A stretch of DNA of 64,000 nucleotides from assembly GCF_000003815.2 (NCBI RefSeq), contig NC_049989.1, forward strand, positions 14,758,502-14,822,501. Reading direction: 5' to 3'. The notes under the pieces are model-generated. The model ran no database searches and was not told the DNA's origin. It saw only the letters and a program-made list of their open reading frames with translations. This DNA comes from Branchiostoma floridae (lineage: Eukaryota; Chordata; Leptocardii; Amphioxiformes; Branchiostomatidae). Positions 21,394-31,358 of the stretch are shown one piece after another. Position numbers and translations under genes: made by a program. How positions within the stretch are numbered: position 1 is the stretch's first letter; the number at the start of each line of letters is the position of its first letter.

Positions 21394-24344
21394 GACAGAC
21401 ACACTCAAAACTATACCTCCATTTTTCATGGAGGTAATAAAACCCATTTTATTTGTGAAAGCCCCCAATTCGATGCCGACAGAAAAAGGCTATTTGAAAG
21501 AGTGACCGAAATCACGCCGACATTTCCATTGTTAAAAACGCCACAAAAGATTCTCTCCTACTAAGATCATCGAATCAATCTATTATAGAATACATGGGCG
21601 CTTTTCATTTTCAAAGATGTCAAACCCCGTAATAGTTACGTAGACTTAGTACCCTATTCTGTATCGTATGTACATTCATCCACTTAATATTTATATTTAG
21701 AATTTAGTTTATCTACATGTACTTAGACAACATTCATTCATCTCATGCATTTAGTCTTTCTTCTCTGGGCATGAATTTACAATAAAACATTTAACATAAA
21801 CAAAAACTGTTTTATAATACAGCGCATATCGCGCTGGTAACTGCATAACACCAATCTTACTAACCGAATAGGAAGACATAGAAGAAATTCGACAACTCTC
21901 CGGATTCGGCTACGGATTCGGTGCTGTAGTTTTCTGAACTTGTTCCATTGCGAGGACTGCAAAGGTTGTTGGCTGCAGATCCAGTCTCGTATAGCCCCGT
22001 GGCGAAATGCGGGATGGCGAAGAGGAGGGACCCGCACCCTAGTAGGAAGACCCCGGTTGCAATCCAACGGGGTTTACATCCAGATCCGCCCAAGTAAGAA
22101 ATGAAAACACACAAGGAACCAAACCCGATCTCGTAGCCAGAGGAGATTAATCCTGTGTGAACAAATGGTAGCATCTACGTAAACATTAACCTGGAATCCA
22201 GTCTACCGTGGATTGGCCAGGTTACCTTCGGGACAGGAGGGTCTTTCCACCGCCTGGGTAATCTTTCACACCCGGTAGGAGTTTTGCACGGCTAATTATC
22301 CCACTGGGCTAAAGTCTAACCGCGTGAAAATCCTACCGGGTGTGACCGATTACCCCTGCGGCTGGGAGCTACACTGGCCCCGTACAAAGCCTGCACTAAC
22401 TACGGTAGGCCGAGCCAGTAGTAAACTGGATTCCAGGTTACGTAAACATAACAGGTGTTCTTTTAGTAGAAAAAACATAGTGGTTAGGGACTCTACTTTT
22501 TTGTAATCAAGAACGTTTGATGATCAATTTGTTACAACCAGAGGAACAATGACATATGTGCTTATTTCTTAGTTATACTGTAATAAGACGTGAATCGAAT
22601 TTAGATTTGTACTGTTTTGCTTTTTAGGGCACTGAGTGTAAGCAAGGTATGAGAAACACATTTGTTTTAACAGTGCCCTAGTCCTGTATTAGCCATTTCT
22701 AAAACACTTATTTTTTTTCACTTCAGAGCTCGAGTAGGATATTACGTTAATCATGCACTTAGTCTACTTTGTAGGGTATCAATAAGCTGAGATTGCATTC
22801 CCTTCAAAGCTGCAAGAAACCTTACAAAGATATTACGTTTTACAAAAACTATGGTGAAACTGTCATCAGTAACCCCACTGTGCAGTCAGGCACACAAGAC
22901 AGCGATAAGCCAGATTTGGGCATGTTTCCCTAGGAAGCATGGAGGTCCATGTAGAAAGATCACAGTTTGTAGACATGTTTGTATGATGCACTGATGTTGC
23001 AACTTCTCTCACTGAGCCTTGGTAGTCAATGCTAAAGGGTAGATTTAGCTTTCTATGGAAAAAATATGGCAGGAAAATCTACTTTTTGTATTGTCCAAAT
23101 ATTACGCAGTATAGCTTTAAGCGTCAGGTAAGGTAAGGCTGCCAGTTAACGTACAGGACCAGTTTACGGTCGGATAGCAACATGGCCCCACTTAGAGGTG
23201 TACGTGTTAATCACGTTGCAAAAATTTGCAATGAGTATTACACAACTTTTATGGCACGTCATGGGCCTGGGCCGGTTTTACGTGACGTTATACTGAGAGG
23301 CCGGTCACAAAGGTCGTGCGATCGTCGTATGATTTTGATGCCATAGGATTTTCAAGACAGAACCAACCAACGACATGGATCCAAAACAGCCGTTTGTGTA
23401 CAAAGACAGTCGAACTTTGCAGGACACGTACAAGGCTGTCGTCCAAAATCCCGCCGAGGTTAGCGATCCTACGACGATCGCACGACCTATTTGACCTAGC
23501 CTTAGGTCGCAAACTGTACTCCTCGGCCATCTAGCTCCTCTGGTGTGTTTTCTTTCTATTGGCCAATTTCTACTGTTTTTTCAGCGACCTGGGGAGCCTG
23601 GTAGAGGCTATATTTGACCGCGCCTTGAGGCAAATTTGGCGGTCTAACCTCATTAGAGTAATTGCAGGCGATGGTAAGGTAGACCAAGGAGCTTTTGTCA
23701 AGAAAAGCTCATTGGATTGACACACGTTATCGTGGTTTGTTTGTTGACCACTCTGGTAATTTTTTTTGCAGGTAGTGTTTGAATATAGGTGAGAGCGCTA
23801 AAAATAACATACCACGCACTTTTCCATCCGACGATCTACTGTTTCGTCAAATGGGCTAAATATTTTGGCTCTGCCTAATCGTTTTTAGAAAAAAAAATCA
23901 TTTTCCATAATTCGACTGTATAAAAGTACTGGTAACCTTACTTCATGGCTCATGACCGCACCTGTTTGTGACTCAGTAGCTGAAATCGTTTCTCCAGTGT
24001 CGTCAGAGCGCTGTTGACGAAACCGCTCGCAATGGCTCCTTGGGCGAAAGCAGCACAGGACANNNNNNNNNNNNNNNNNNNNNNNNNNNNNNNNNNNNNN
24101 NNNNNNNNNNNNNNNNNNNNNNNNNNNNNNNNNNNNNNNNNNNNNNNNNNNNNNNNNNNNNNAAACTTGCAGGCAGTCTGTTTAAATTGTCCCCACCCGT
24201 ATCTGTATTCAACTTGGTCTCGTCCGTCGTCAAGGTGATGGCCTTCCGATCTGACTGGCGGGAACTGCTGACAGAGGTAGTGACCGTGATGTCGTCTGCA
24301 ACCTTCCGGATGCCGAGAAACTGCACTCCGGGTGCGGACGCCAT
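12402..24344 (-). CDS. Organic anion transporting polypeptide (OATP/SLCO family, SLCO4-like)
   Basis: Seen: twelve exons, all phase-compatible: 24344-23962 (containing a 100-N gap), 22174-21865, 20983-20885, 20516-20414, 20135-20014, 19813-19731, 18906-18741, 18070-17902, 16699-16558, 14719-14514, 13342-13278 and 12715-12402. Landmarks are [20 protein letters not shown] (TM1), [10 protein letters not shown] (TM2), the OATP superfamily signature [17 protein letters not shown] with [10 protein letters not shown], an extracellular Kazal-type loop, [15 protein letters not shown] and a C-terminal tail ending NFGFESG. The total length, about 720 residues, is normal for the family. Known: OATPs are 12-TM plasma-membrane transporters for amphipathic anions such as hormone conjugates, bile salts and prostanoids. 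SLCO4 resemblance is judged by eye only. Odd points: one GC-AG intron after exon 3, a MITE at the stop codon, a hairpin element beside the exon 2 acceptor, and LINE and hAT-like pieces in introns. Confidence 0.92.
13750..14476. mobile_element. piggyBac-like TTAA element, copy 1 (intronic)
   Basis: The right end CCGGTCTGAATAGGG is followed by TTAA. The interior (GTTGCCAAGGCAACCGGTTG, ATAAATTATGCTAATTTCAT, AATCCAAGATGGCG) matches 60790-61040. Terminal CCC next to TTAA is typical of piggyBac superfamily elements. The left end is diverged, so the start is approximate. Confidence 0.65.
15180..15350 (-). mobile_element. hAT-like element fragment (family GGGGTGGGTACCGG)
   Basis: On the minus strand this matches 19340-19560 and 52490-52900 (RC of AAATGGACCACTGTTTGAG, then RC of CAGGTCCAGACCTGATCC). 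The terminal motif GGTGTACCC is retained. It lies in an intron of the OATP gene. Confidence 0.6.
15361..16518. repeat. Inverted duplication of about 80 bp flanking a LINE fragment
   Basis: 15361-15441 (CATCCTCCTACGCAGGGACA at its left) recurs in inverted form at about 16441-16518. Between the arms is the reverse transcriptase fragment at 15827-16381. The right arm lies 40 bases from the Kazal exon of the OATP gene. Confidence 0.7.
15827..16381 (-). mobile_element. Non-LTR retrotransposon fragment, C-terminal reverse transcriptase region
   Basis: An open frame of 184 codons contains [14 protein letters not shown], the [17 protein letters not shown] block, then [15 protein letters not shown]. 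These are diagnostic of the region downstream of the RT domain in Jockey/CR1-type LINEs. No catalytic YADD box is present, so this is a 5'-truncated dead copy within an intron of the OATP gene. Confidence 0.85.
16558..16699 (-). other. Kazal-like loop exon of the OATP transporter
   Basis: Recognised by reading the minus strand; the exon contains no start codon and is short. It carries CSVDCACP, then [12 protein letters not shown] and SPCHAGCSS, the cysteine-rich Kazal-type pattern of the large OATP extracellular loop between TM9 and TM10. It enters at phase 2 (acceptor CTCTCAG) and leaves at phase 0 (CCACAG/GTTGGT), exactly as the neighbouring exons need. The next exon adds GECSC and GRCVSGC, completing the conserved loop cysteines. 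Confidence 0.93.
16830..17130 (-). repeat. Dispersed repeat with CA tail, reverse copy
   Basis: The minus strand contains ACCAAATATTATCGTAATCC followed by ATCCAGAGCAACCTCCTTG, related to 5290-5340 and 21300-21340. It lies in an intron of the OATP gene. Confidence 0.6.
19340..19560 (+). mobile_element. hAT-like element copy (family GGGGTGGGTACCGG)
   Basis: Starts GGTAGGGGTGGGTACCGGTA, then CAGGTCCAGGCCCGGTCC and TTTTGTGGAGTATTCAACTC, closely parallel to 52490-52720. The terminal sequence resembles hAT-type ends. The right end was not fixed. It lies in an OATP intron. Confidence 0.65.
20883..20885 (-). promoter_or_regulatory. Non-canonical GC splice donor (exon 3 of the OATP gene)
   Basis: The exon ends ATCTATCAAG at 20885 and the intron starts GCAAGT, the standard GC-AG donor context. 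Using it gives a perfect phase-1 join to exon 4 (reading IYQGIFFAMS). No GT donor nearby keeps the frame. Confidence 0.85.
21190..21440 (+). repeat. Dispersed repeat with CA microsatellite tail
   Basis: Has CATACCAAATATCATCGTAG, AAGAGGTTCTCAGGTTATG, CAAATATCCGGAAACACA, then (CA)n, (CAGA)n and CCTCCATTTTTCATGGAGGT. This is the best-preserved copy of the repeat that also seeds the microsatellites at 36690-37120 and 41620-41980. Confidence 0.8.
22188..22438. mobile_element. Hairpin MITE next to OATP exon 2 acceptor
   Basis: Ends AACCTGGAATCCAGT and ACTGGATTCCAGGTT are inverted. The interior CACACCCGGTAGGAGTTTTG and AATCCTACCGGGTGTGA is also inverted, so the whole element folds into one hairpin. 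ACGTAAACAT occurs on both sides (22177-22186 and 22440-22449), fitting a target duplication of about 10 bp. It ends about 14 bases upstream of the exon 2 acceptor at 22174. Confidence 0.85.
23312..23487. mobile_element. Foldback element with perfect 18-bp inverted repeats
   Basis: GGTCGTGCGATCGTCGTA at 23312-23329 is exactly repeated in inverted orientation at 23470-23487. It lies in intron 1 of the OATP gene. The 80-codon open frame across it on the minus strand is fortuitous. Confidence 0.75.
24063..24162. other. Assembly gap (100 N) inside OATP exon 1
   Basis: Exactly 100 N. The N-terminal frame ([11 protein letters not shown]) and the frame after the gap ([11 protein letters not shown]) differ by one, so the true missing length is not 100. 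Confidence 0.95.
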
Positions 24345-25614
24345 TTTCCTTTCCTTTACGACTTAAAACAACAAAAACAGTTTCCCACGCCACACTCGGA
24401 CAGGATTTCATGAGAAAAAAACAACTTATAACGGGGGCCGCCCTAAGACGGTCCCTGTCCTAAGACGGAACGGATTTTTTGCTGATCTTATTATCAATAA
24501 GTACACCGTGTTTGTTACCACTGACTATGCTGATTACAAAGGTCAATAAACCAAGTCCATGCACACAGCTTTAATTTGCATTCAAAGTATAGTTTAACAT
24601 ATTTACTTCATGTTTAAAAAAAAACAGAATTCTAACAGTAATGTAGACAGTGCTGAATCACTGCGGTCACCGGCCTCTGCGTATTGGCGGCTCGTGTCGC
24701 TAACTATACGAACTCTTTCAAGCAGTCACACAACTGCCATGATACACATAAATAAAGCTCCATAAAACACTATGAATATGGGTCTTCAAATGTTTGTTGC
24801 GTAGAAAAGCAACCAAAAGGAAGCGACCTAAACATTGCCACCATTGTACTCCCAAGGGAGTGTGGCCGTGAAGGTGGCAGACTAGAGAACGCTCCAAAGA
24901 TTTATTTGACTGTAACATATGATTCGTGCTGTCTATAAAAATAAGACTTGATAGAGAGATGTAGATGATATTTTCATATAATCAGACAGAGTTTTATTGA
25001 TGTTGGCGGTGTCGTTTTATCGTAATGTTTTTTTAGTCGGGCATTCACAATCAGTGCATTCAGCCCATTGCCCGTAAACACATCAGCTGGATTGTTCAAG
25101 GTACAGCCTTCCTCATGTGAGACAAGAAGTACATACAGTCACGATTTTACTGTCAAAAGAAAGCTAAAATATCATACTATTAGTTTCTTTCTGTGTACTT
25201 AAAATCTACCACTTACTTCTGAAGAGAGCAAAATGTAAAAAAAAGCGTACCGAGTTATGCACACTGTCCAGCGTAGCACAAAATTGGAAGGTTACATACA
25301 CGAAATTGTCTCACAATGTTTGCCGCTTGTAACACGCAGCGCGAAAGGTTCATGAACCACATAAATGCATTTCTTATTCAAGTATGTTGTTCAAATCTAT
25401 GTGTAAAAAATTCAGTCATCAAAATTTGACCACTCTCAGGCAACTAGCGATGGAGCGCCATGAGTTTGAGCGCAAGAAAAAACGTACCGTGTTGGGGCAC
25501 CTCCCGTTAAGGATCAACTAGGTTAAAATACCTCCTTGTTACCTCATTTGCTGGTTCTGTGAAGGTGTTAAGATTACCCCTCTACATTGCGTAAGAGACC
25601 ACGAAGTAACACTA
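24345..25614. other. 5' flank of the OATP gene, no further gene recognised
   Basis: Mixed sequence with no exon signature. The transcription start of the OATP gene probably lies in the first few hundred bases. Confidence 0.5.
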
Positions 25615-25803
25615 GTTCACCTTTATCCGTTGGGTAAACTAAATTTATATCCGTTGCTTTTAAAAACATGGTATTTTGGGATATCACGTCGACAGAACTT
25701 GGTTTCAAATTGCAATATTTTTAGTATATTGCTGTTTAAATGTGCCTAAATACCCTGTTTTGAAAAACAATGGATATAGGTTACCCAACGCATAAAGGTG
25801 AAC
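25615..25803. mobile_element. GTTCACC foldback MITE, full copy
   Basis: Begins GTTCACCTTTATCCG and ends TAAAGGTGAAC, flanked by TA. Inner arms (TATATCCGTTGCTTTTAAAA and GAAAAACAATGGATATAGG) are also inverted. A fragment of the CA-tailed dispersed repeat follows at about 25880-25970. Confidence 0.85.
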
Positions 25804-26374
25804 TATATCGTTATAACGCTATAGTACGTCTAGGCAGGGTTGTGGTATACGGTCGAACGAACCACCCATCGACTGTAAGAACGTATCATATTCTGCATAA
25901 TATTTGGTGGATGGGAAGGGGTCACGAATATGAAGGTCAAGTTCAGATAATGAGAATGTCAGCATTTAAGGTTTGATATTCAATAATACTTTTATTTCAA
26001 ATGTCATACGAATAAGGAAAATCTGCATGATGGAGATACACTTGGCATGCCATAATAGTGTCCACCTGCTTCCTAGAAAGAAAATGCTTTTCCGTAAGAC
26101 AAAAATGCATGGTAGCATACCTATGTTCACTTCCTAAGTATATCTCACCGTAAAAAATACTTCTTCGGCCTCAAACTTTACCTAAACCAAAATGATATCA
26201 ATGCACAACTCATACGGACTTTAACATATGCACAAGTGTGAATGTGGCCATAAATATCATTTGCTACTTTCAGATGTAACGGCTAGCTGTAAAAATGCAA
26301 AAGTCTAATTTTCTTCCTAATATACAATGTTGTACTTGATTTTAAGAATACAGTAGAATAAACACAACAGAATA

Positions 26375-28679
26375 TCATCTCGACCAGCAGTGGAGTTGTT
26401 TGTTAAGTAGTTTTCCCCACACACTGCTGTAGGGATGAGCCAATGTTGTTTTCTTCCCTTCACTGTCCTCCATTCCCCTTCCCTCATTGGCCCATTTGAA
26501 CAGGCTGCCCTCCAGGTTGTAGATGCTGATTGGTCGATTTGAACTGCCTGATGGGAGTTTATTCAGTTCCTCCTCAAGCCTGGGGAACAATATAAACAGT
26601 TCGTTATTTTGGGATATAAGAAATTATGTGAAAAGATGTTGAACTGAAAACATGACAGAAACAGAGTCTGAGAGAAAATAAATTGTGTCCCTTTTAACAG
26701 AAACATCTGACTAGCCCGGTATCCATCCCTACTATAGCTACCGGGTTTCTTCATGTGTCACTTGCAAAGGGACAGAAGACTAGACTAGGTAGCAATAATA
26801 GGGTTGATAGAAAGAGCAGTCCAGTCCGGGGGCAGAAAAAAATGTCCAACCTGGTTAGGGTTGCCGGAAAAAGCAGTCTGACCTGTTCAGTGTGTAGTTG
26901 TGCCCTTCGGCAGAAAGTGCTATAAGAGGAATGTACAGCCTGAGTACCATCCTCCGTAGTGACCACTGGTACTTTCAAGAAAGTATTGAGCCAGCGGTCA
27001 CTAGTACGGAGAATGGTACTCAGGCTAGGCTAACATCTGACCTCTTTGCTACCACTGATGACCGGTATCCCAGGGAGCAGTAGGCTACGACTGACAGAGG
27101 ACGAGACGTGTCGTTCTCTTGTCGTATTCTGTCCAGAGCTGGCGTGAGGTCACCATTATGGTCCACGCGGACTGCATCCGGGATGTGGCTGATATCGTAT
27201 TCCTCTACTGGCCGAGAATCCAGGAGCAGAACCTGATATAAGACATAAGGCACTTATGACTTGTGATGAAAACAATAATGCCTTCTGCTGAATGAAAAAT
27301 ATTGTTTGTTTGTATTCCATACCCAGTAAAAGTGAGGTACTCATTTTCATCTTAGAGTCCATTCCAAGACACCATGAGGGTTTTTAGGCGATATTTATAA
27401 TTAGTCTGAATTATTTTCAATAAAAGAATATCTGAGCCACAATAATTAAATTATTTTCAAAAAATTGACTAAGAAAATACTCATTTATTTGAATTTCTTT
27501 GAAACAGTGTTAAAAATATTTCTGAAGTATCAAATGTCCTAGACATATAATTACAAAACTTTAAAATCAATTCTAAACAATGGCAACAAACATCCGCATG
27601 GTGTCTTGGAATGGACTCTAGTGGGGAAATAAGTGCCTTTCACTCACTCTCGCTCGCTCGCTCGCTCGGTCACTCACTCACTCACTCACTCACTCACTCA
27701 CTCACTCACTCACTCACTCACTCACTCACTCACTCACTCACTCACTCACTCACTCACTCACTCACTCACTCACTCACTCACTCACTCACTCACTCACTCA
27801 CTCACTCACTCACTCACTCACCCACTCACCCACCCACCCAAGGGAAAATATCAAAACCTGTCAGGCATTCGAATTCAATATCTCTAGGTTTTGAGTCACC
27901 ACCCCTAACCACATAAACAAGGCCACAATGTGAAAACATGCCCTGTCCTTGGTGCTGATTGGCTAGTAAATGCCATCTCTAGATAACCAGTGAAATTCTG
28001 AAATGAATCCAAGAAAAAATAAATGCATGTAAATAGATTACTGCCTGTAAGCATAAGTCTGTTTCATGACTTGGTTTGTGAACGCTAGTTCACCTCTATC
28101 CGTGGGGTAACCTTGTAACGTTATATCCGTTCTTATATTAAACTGCATATTTTTTTCATCAAATATTGTTATGGTAACTTATATCCGTTGTGTAATATAA
28201 CAAACTGCAATATTCTCAAAATACTGAAATCACCGTCCGTAGATTATAACGTTACCCCATTTCTAAAAGCAACGGATATAGGTTATCCCAGGGTTAAGGG
28301 TGAACTAGCGTTACCCTATGCACAAAATGTGGTAGCCTGGATACCATCCTATTTCAAGTTTACCAGGCCTAGGGCACCCATACACCACCGGCCCCCCCCA
28401 ATTATCTAACTAGGATGGTACCCATTGTAAAATACAAGCAAACAAACAAAACTTTAAGGTAAACACATGTGCTTGGTTTGCCCCCCTCCCCCATTCCGTG
28501 ACCCATTTCTACTAAGTTACCTCGTTGCTCCCGTCCGAGGCTTGTTGTGCCTTCAGCAGACGATCCAGCTCTTCTGTGGCCATCTGACGGACCGATGGAA
28601 ACTTCGTCCTCATGCTCTTACACATCAGCCACATAGACCAGCTCGGGCTGTTAGCTTCTGTTGTTTCAGTCGACGCCAT
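26375..28679 (-). CDS. Small rhodanese-domain protein
   Basis: Seen: three exons, 28679-28521 (phase 0), 27232-27042 and 26579-26375, give 184 residues. After a 53-residue N-terminal helix-rich part (FPSVRQMATEELDRLL) comes a single rhodanese fold: LLLDSRPVEEYDISHIPDAV, the active-site loop CSLGYRSS (CxxxxR with catalytic Cys), then SIYNLEGSLFKWANEGRG, and a tail containing HPYSSVWGKLL. No signal peptide or transit peptide is evident, so it is probably cytosolic. Known: rhodanese domains carry sulfur as a persulfide on the loop Cys or act as sulfide/phosphate-binding regulators. The substrate cannot be inferred. The catalytic Cys is retained, so it may be an active sulfurtransferase. The last exon ends directly in a stop with no further domain. 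A TA-type MITE and a CTCA tetranucleotide array lie in intron 1. Confidence 0.9.
27355..27618. mobile_element. Internally deleted copy of the GAGTCCATTCC element
   Basis: Both TIRs are intact (GAGTCCATTCCAAGACACC and its inverse) with TA on each side, but only about 264 bp remain, matching the outer thirds of 11194-11880 and 30081-30781 in reverse orientation. It lies in intron 1 of the rhodanese gene. Confidence 0.9.
27670..27838. repeat. (CTCA)n tetranucleotide array
   Basis: Nearly 40 perfect CTCA units, ending in a degenerate CCCA part. Frames translated from it (Leu-Thr-His-Ser) are not genes. Confidence 0.98.
28088..28305. mobile_element. GTTCACC foldback MITE, full copy
   Basis: TA-flanked, starts GTTCACCTCTATCCG and ends TTAAGGGTGAAC, with internal inverted arms around ATATCCGTT. 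It lies in intron 1 of the rhodanese gene. Confidence 0.85.
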
Positions 28680-29124
28680 CGCGAAACACAGTTCGAAGTC
28701 ACTTCCGGGTTGCAAAAGTAAACTTGTTGAACGTTTCAACGCTTTGTGAGATTCGTGTTCACATCAAGACATGTGGTTTGACCCTCCTGGCCGTCCAGGA
28801 ATCGTCTGTGACCACCAAACTCGCTGAGTCACCCGACTCTTGGCTGCAAAGTTAACATGTAACTCATTGACCTCAGATGACCTGACTCTGACTCTGAAGG
28901 GTACTTTGACAGTAGTGCAAAAGCGCCCCTTACTGATATTTTATGAACTGCAAAGTTGTTGGGTGACATGTAAACATGTACGGTTAAACCATTTTATAGA
29001 GACAGAGCAAAGGTATAAGATAACGCTTCAATATGAAACTGTGACGAAAAGACTTCGAAGTCCTTGTAGACATAACGTTATATAATTAATGTTACTACAG
29101 ATCGCAGTGTCTTCTTAGCCTACG

Positions 29125-29158
<34 letters not shown>

Positions 29159-30080
29159 GCGCGCGCGCGCGCGTGTGTGCGTGTTGGTGCGTGTGTGGCT
29201 TTAGAAACCGTAACGTAAATAGTTGTTGAACCCCATGTATTAATGTACTTACGTAATGACTGCTTCAAAATCATTGTATTTACTTTACTTTTCTTTACAT
29301 TGTACTACTGTGTATATCAGTTGTAGAAAATCACACAAGGCCCCTGTACCTGTATATTATAAGTATAATACATAGATACGTGCGTAGTGACCCAAACCGG
29401 TCCCATTACAACACTTCTGAATGAGCAAGGCGAAAGGTTCTGTACCGGAATTTCCCAATGGTAGGTGTGCCTATATGAAGTTCAATATTGCCAATTATAG
29501 CTTACTAGCAAGTACTACGCAAAAATGGAATGTCCAATAACGGTGTCCACTGAACTTGAAGGAATTATGATTCGAGTTACTGGATAAGACAAAAAGACAC
29601 ATTTTCTGAAACTCTGACGCAAGCTCTGAAAAGAATATATGGCGTACTGAATTCCAACTTTTATTAACTGTTAACAGTCGAAGTATGCTGTGACTTCAAC
29701 GATTTCAACGGCACTGAAAAAATAAATCATAACAATTACTGAAACCGTACTTGTTAATCATCTGAATAATCAGACTGTGAATAATCATGCAGATTTGAGC
29801 CAGTTTATTGGGCTGTAACGTAATAAACACATACAGGCAGGACTACGCAACTAGCCGAAGGCTATTACAAATCCAGACACACATAAGAATTCGTTTACAA
29901 AGCAAAGGAATTAGGTACTATATGTAGCATTACGTAGCTCTTATACAGCTTATGCAAAGCTAACATTAAGATTAAGAGGCTATCGTAAGAACAATCAGAT
30001 CGACTTTCATTTGCAGGAAATAAATGTAGCAATATGTGCTGAGACAACGACATTCTAAAAAAAAGCAATGGATCTTGATA
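28680..30080. other. 5' flank of the rhodanese gene and intergenic region
   Basis: No exon recognised. A (GT)n-(GC)n-(GT)n alternating purine-pyrimidine tract of about 50 bp sits at 29128-29178; such tracts can adopt Z-DNA. The remainder is AT-rich. Confidence 0.5.
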
Positions 30081-30781
30081 GAGTCCATTCCAAGACACCA
30101 TGCGGATGTTTGTTGCCATTGTTTAGAATTGATTTTAAAGTTTTGTAATTATATGTCTAGGACATTTGATACTTCAGAAATATTTCTAACACTGTTTCAA
30201 CTTTATAAATATTTCCCTGGTCCTGTAAAACTTTGGAAATATTCATGGTGTGGAATTGGATACTTCTAATGGTTTCTAAATAATGATAACAGCATTCTAC
30301 CATTATTTACCATTTTCTACCATTTTTTGTAATGGTTCGGTGGGCTGGGAAGATAACAATTCACACATCCTTGCAAAGTATGGTTGGGTGCCATGCAACA
30401 ATGGCCCACCACAAAGGACCCACCAGTGCCCAGCAGTGAAATCTAAAAATATACAGATGCAACAATAGGGCTTACTTTTATGGGGGCAATAAACTAATTT
30501 TACCATTTGGCCAGGTTTACCATTTTTTGTAAATATTTGTAAAGTTAAATGTGAAATAATCACAGAGAGGTTTCACAATTATTCTAAATAAAGATATTTT
30601 TGTACAGTTACTTTCAAAATGTTTCTAAAATATTCAAAGAAATTCAAATAAATGAGTATTTTCTTAGTCAATTTTTTGAAAATAATTTGGTTATTGTGGC
30701 TCAGATATTCTTTTATTCAAAATAATTCAGACTAATTATAACTATCGCCTAAAAACCCTCATGGTGTCTTGGAATGGACTC
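30081..30781. mobile_element. TA-flanked inverted-repeat element GAGTCCATTCC, full copy 2
   Basis: About 701 bp, near-identical to 11194-11880, with intact TIRs and TA flanks. Both full copies keep a minus-strand frame containing FLDFTAGHWW and HGTQPYFARMCELLSSQP. It is unrelated to any transposase I know. Confidence 0.92.
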
Positions 30782-31119
30782 TATGCAATTTCGCAAGGTA
30801 CATTATATTATTTTTAATAACACTAATCATTCAAAATTCAAAAGTACCGTGCATTTCTGTATAGTGACACAGTCACTCAGAATATATAGTAGTATATTTA
30901 CATTTACATTTATATTGGCAATTGGCATAAAATATGAAAGGGTAAATTTTCTGAATTTTTATGATAAGGTTATTCAAAGCTATGTTCTGCACATACGTAG
31001 ACTTGACAAGAGCGAGCGAGCGAGCGAGAGAAAAATACCGTTACTCAAGCCACTGGGTTTGATTTTGGAAACGGTTAGATGTTTCAGATAGCATCCAGTA
31101 TCTTTCGTCGGTGACACTG

Positions 31120-31144
31120 AGAGAGAGAGGAGGAGGAGGAGGAG

Positions 31145-31225
<81 letters not shown>

Positions 31226-31350
31226 GATTGAGAGAGAAATAAATTGAGAGAAAGAGAGAGAGTAAGAGAGAGGAATAAAATTTAGATTGAGAGATCTAGA
31301 AAGATATAGAGAGAAAGAGAGAGAGAGGGAGAGAGAGATTCCCCCACGGT
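31120..31350. repeat. (GA)n microsatellite
   Basis: GGA and GA units with interruptions, about 230 bp, ending right beside the stop codon of the TSR gene and therefore probably in its 3' UTR (CT-rich on the transcript). Confidence 0.95.
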
Positions 31351-31358
31351 ATTAAACT

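Noticed and set aside
23288-23534. 80-codon and 72-codon frames on both strands
   Set aside because: They span a foldback element with perfect 18-bp arms and lack any protein family feature.
27611-27916. Ser-Leu-Thr-His repeat protein or CRISPR-like tandem array
   Set aside because: A simple CTCA tetranucleotide array with no spacers, in an animal intron.
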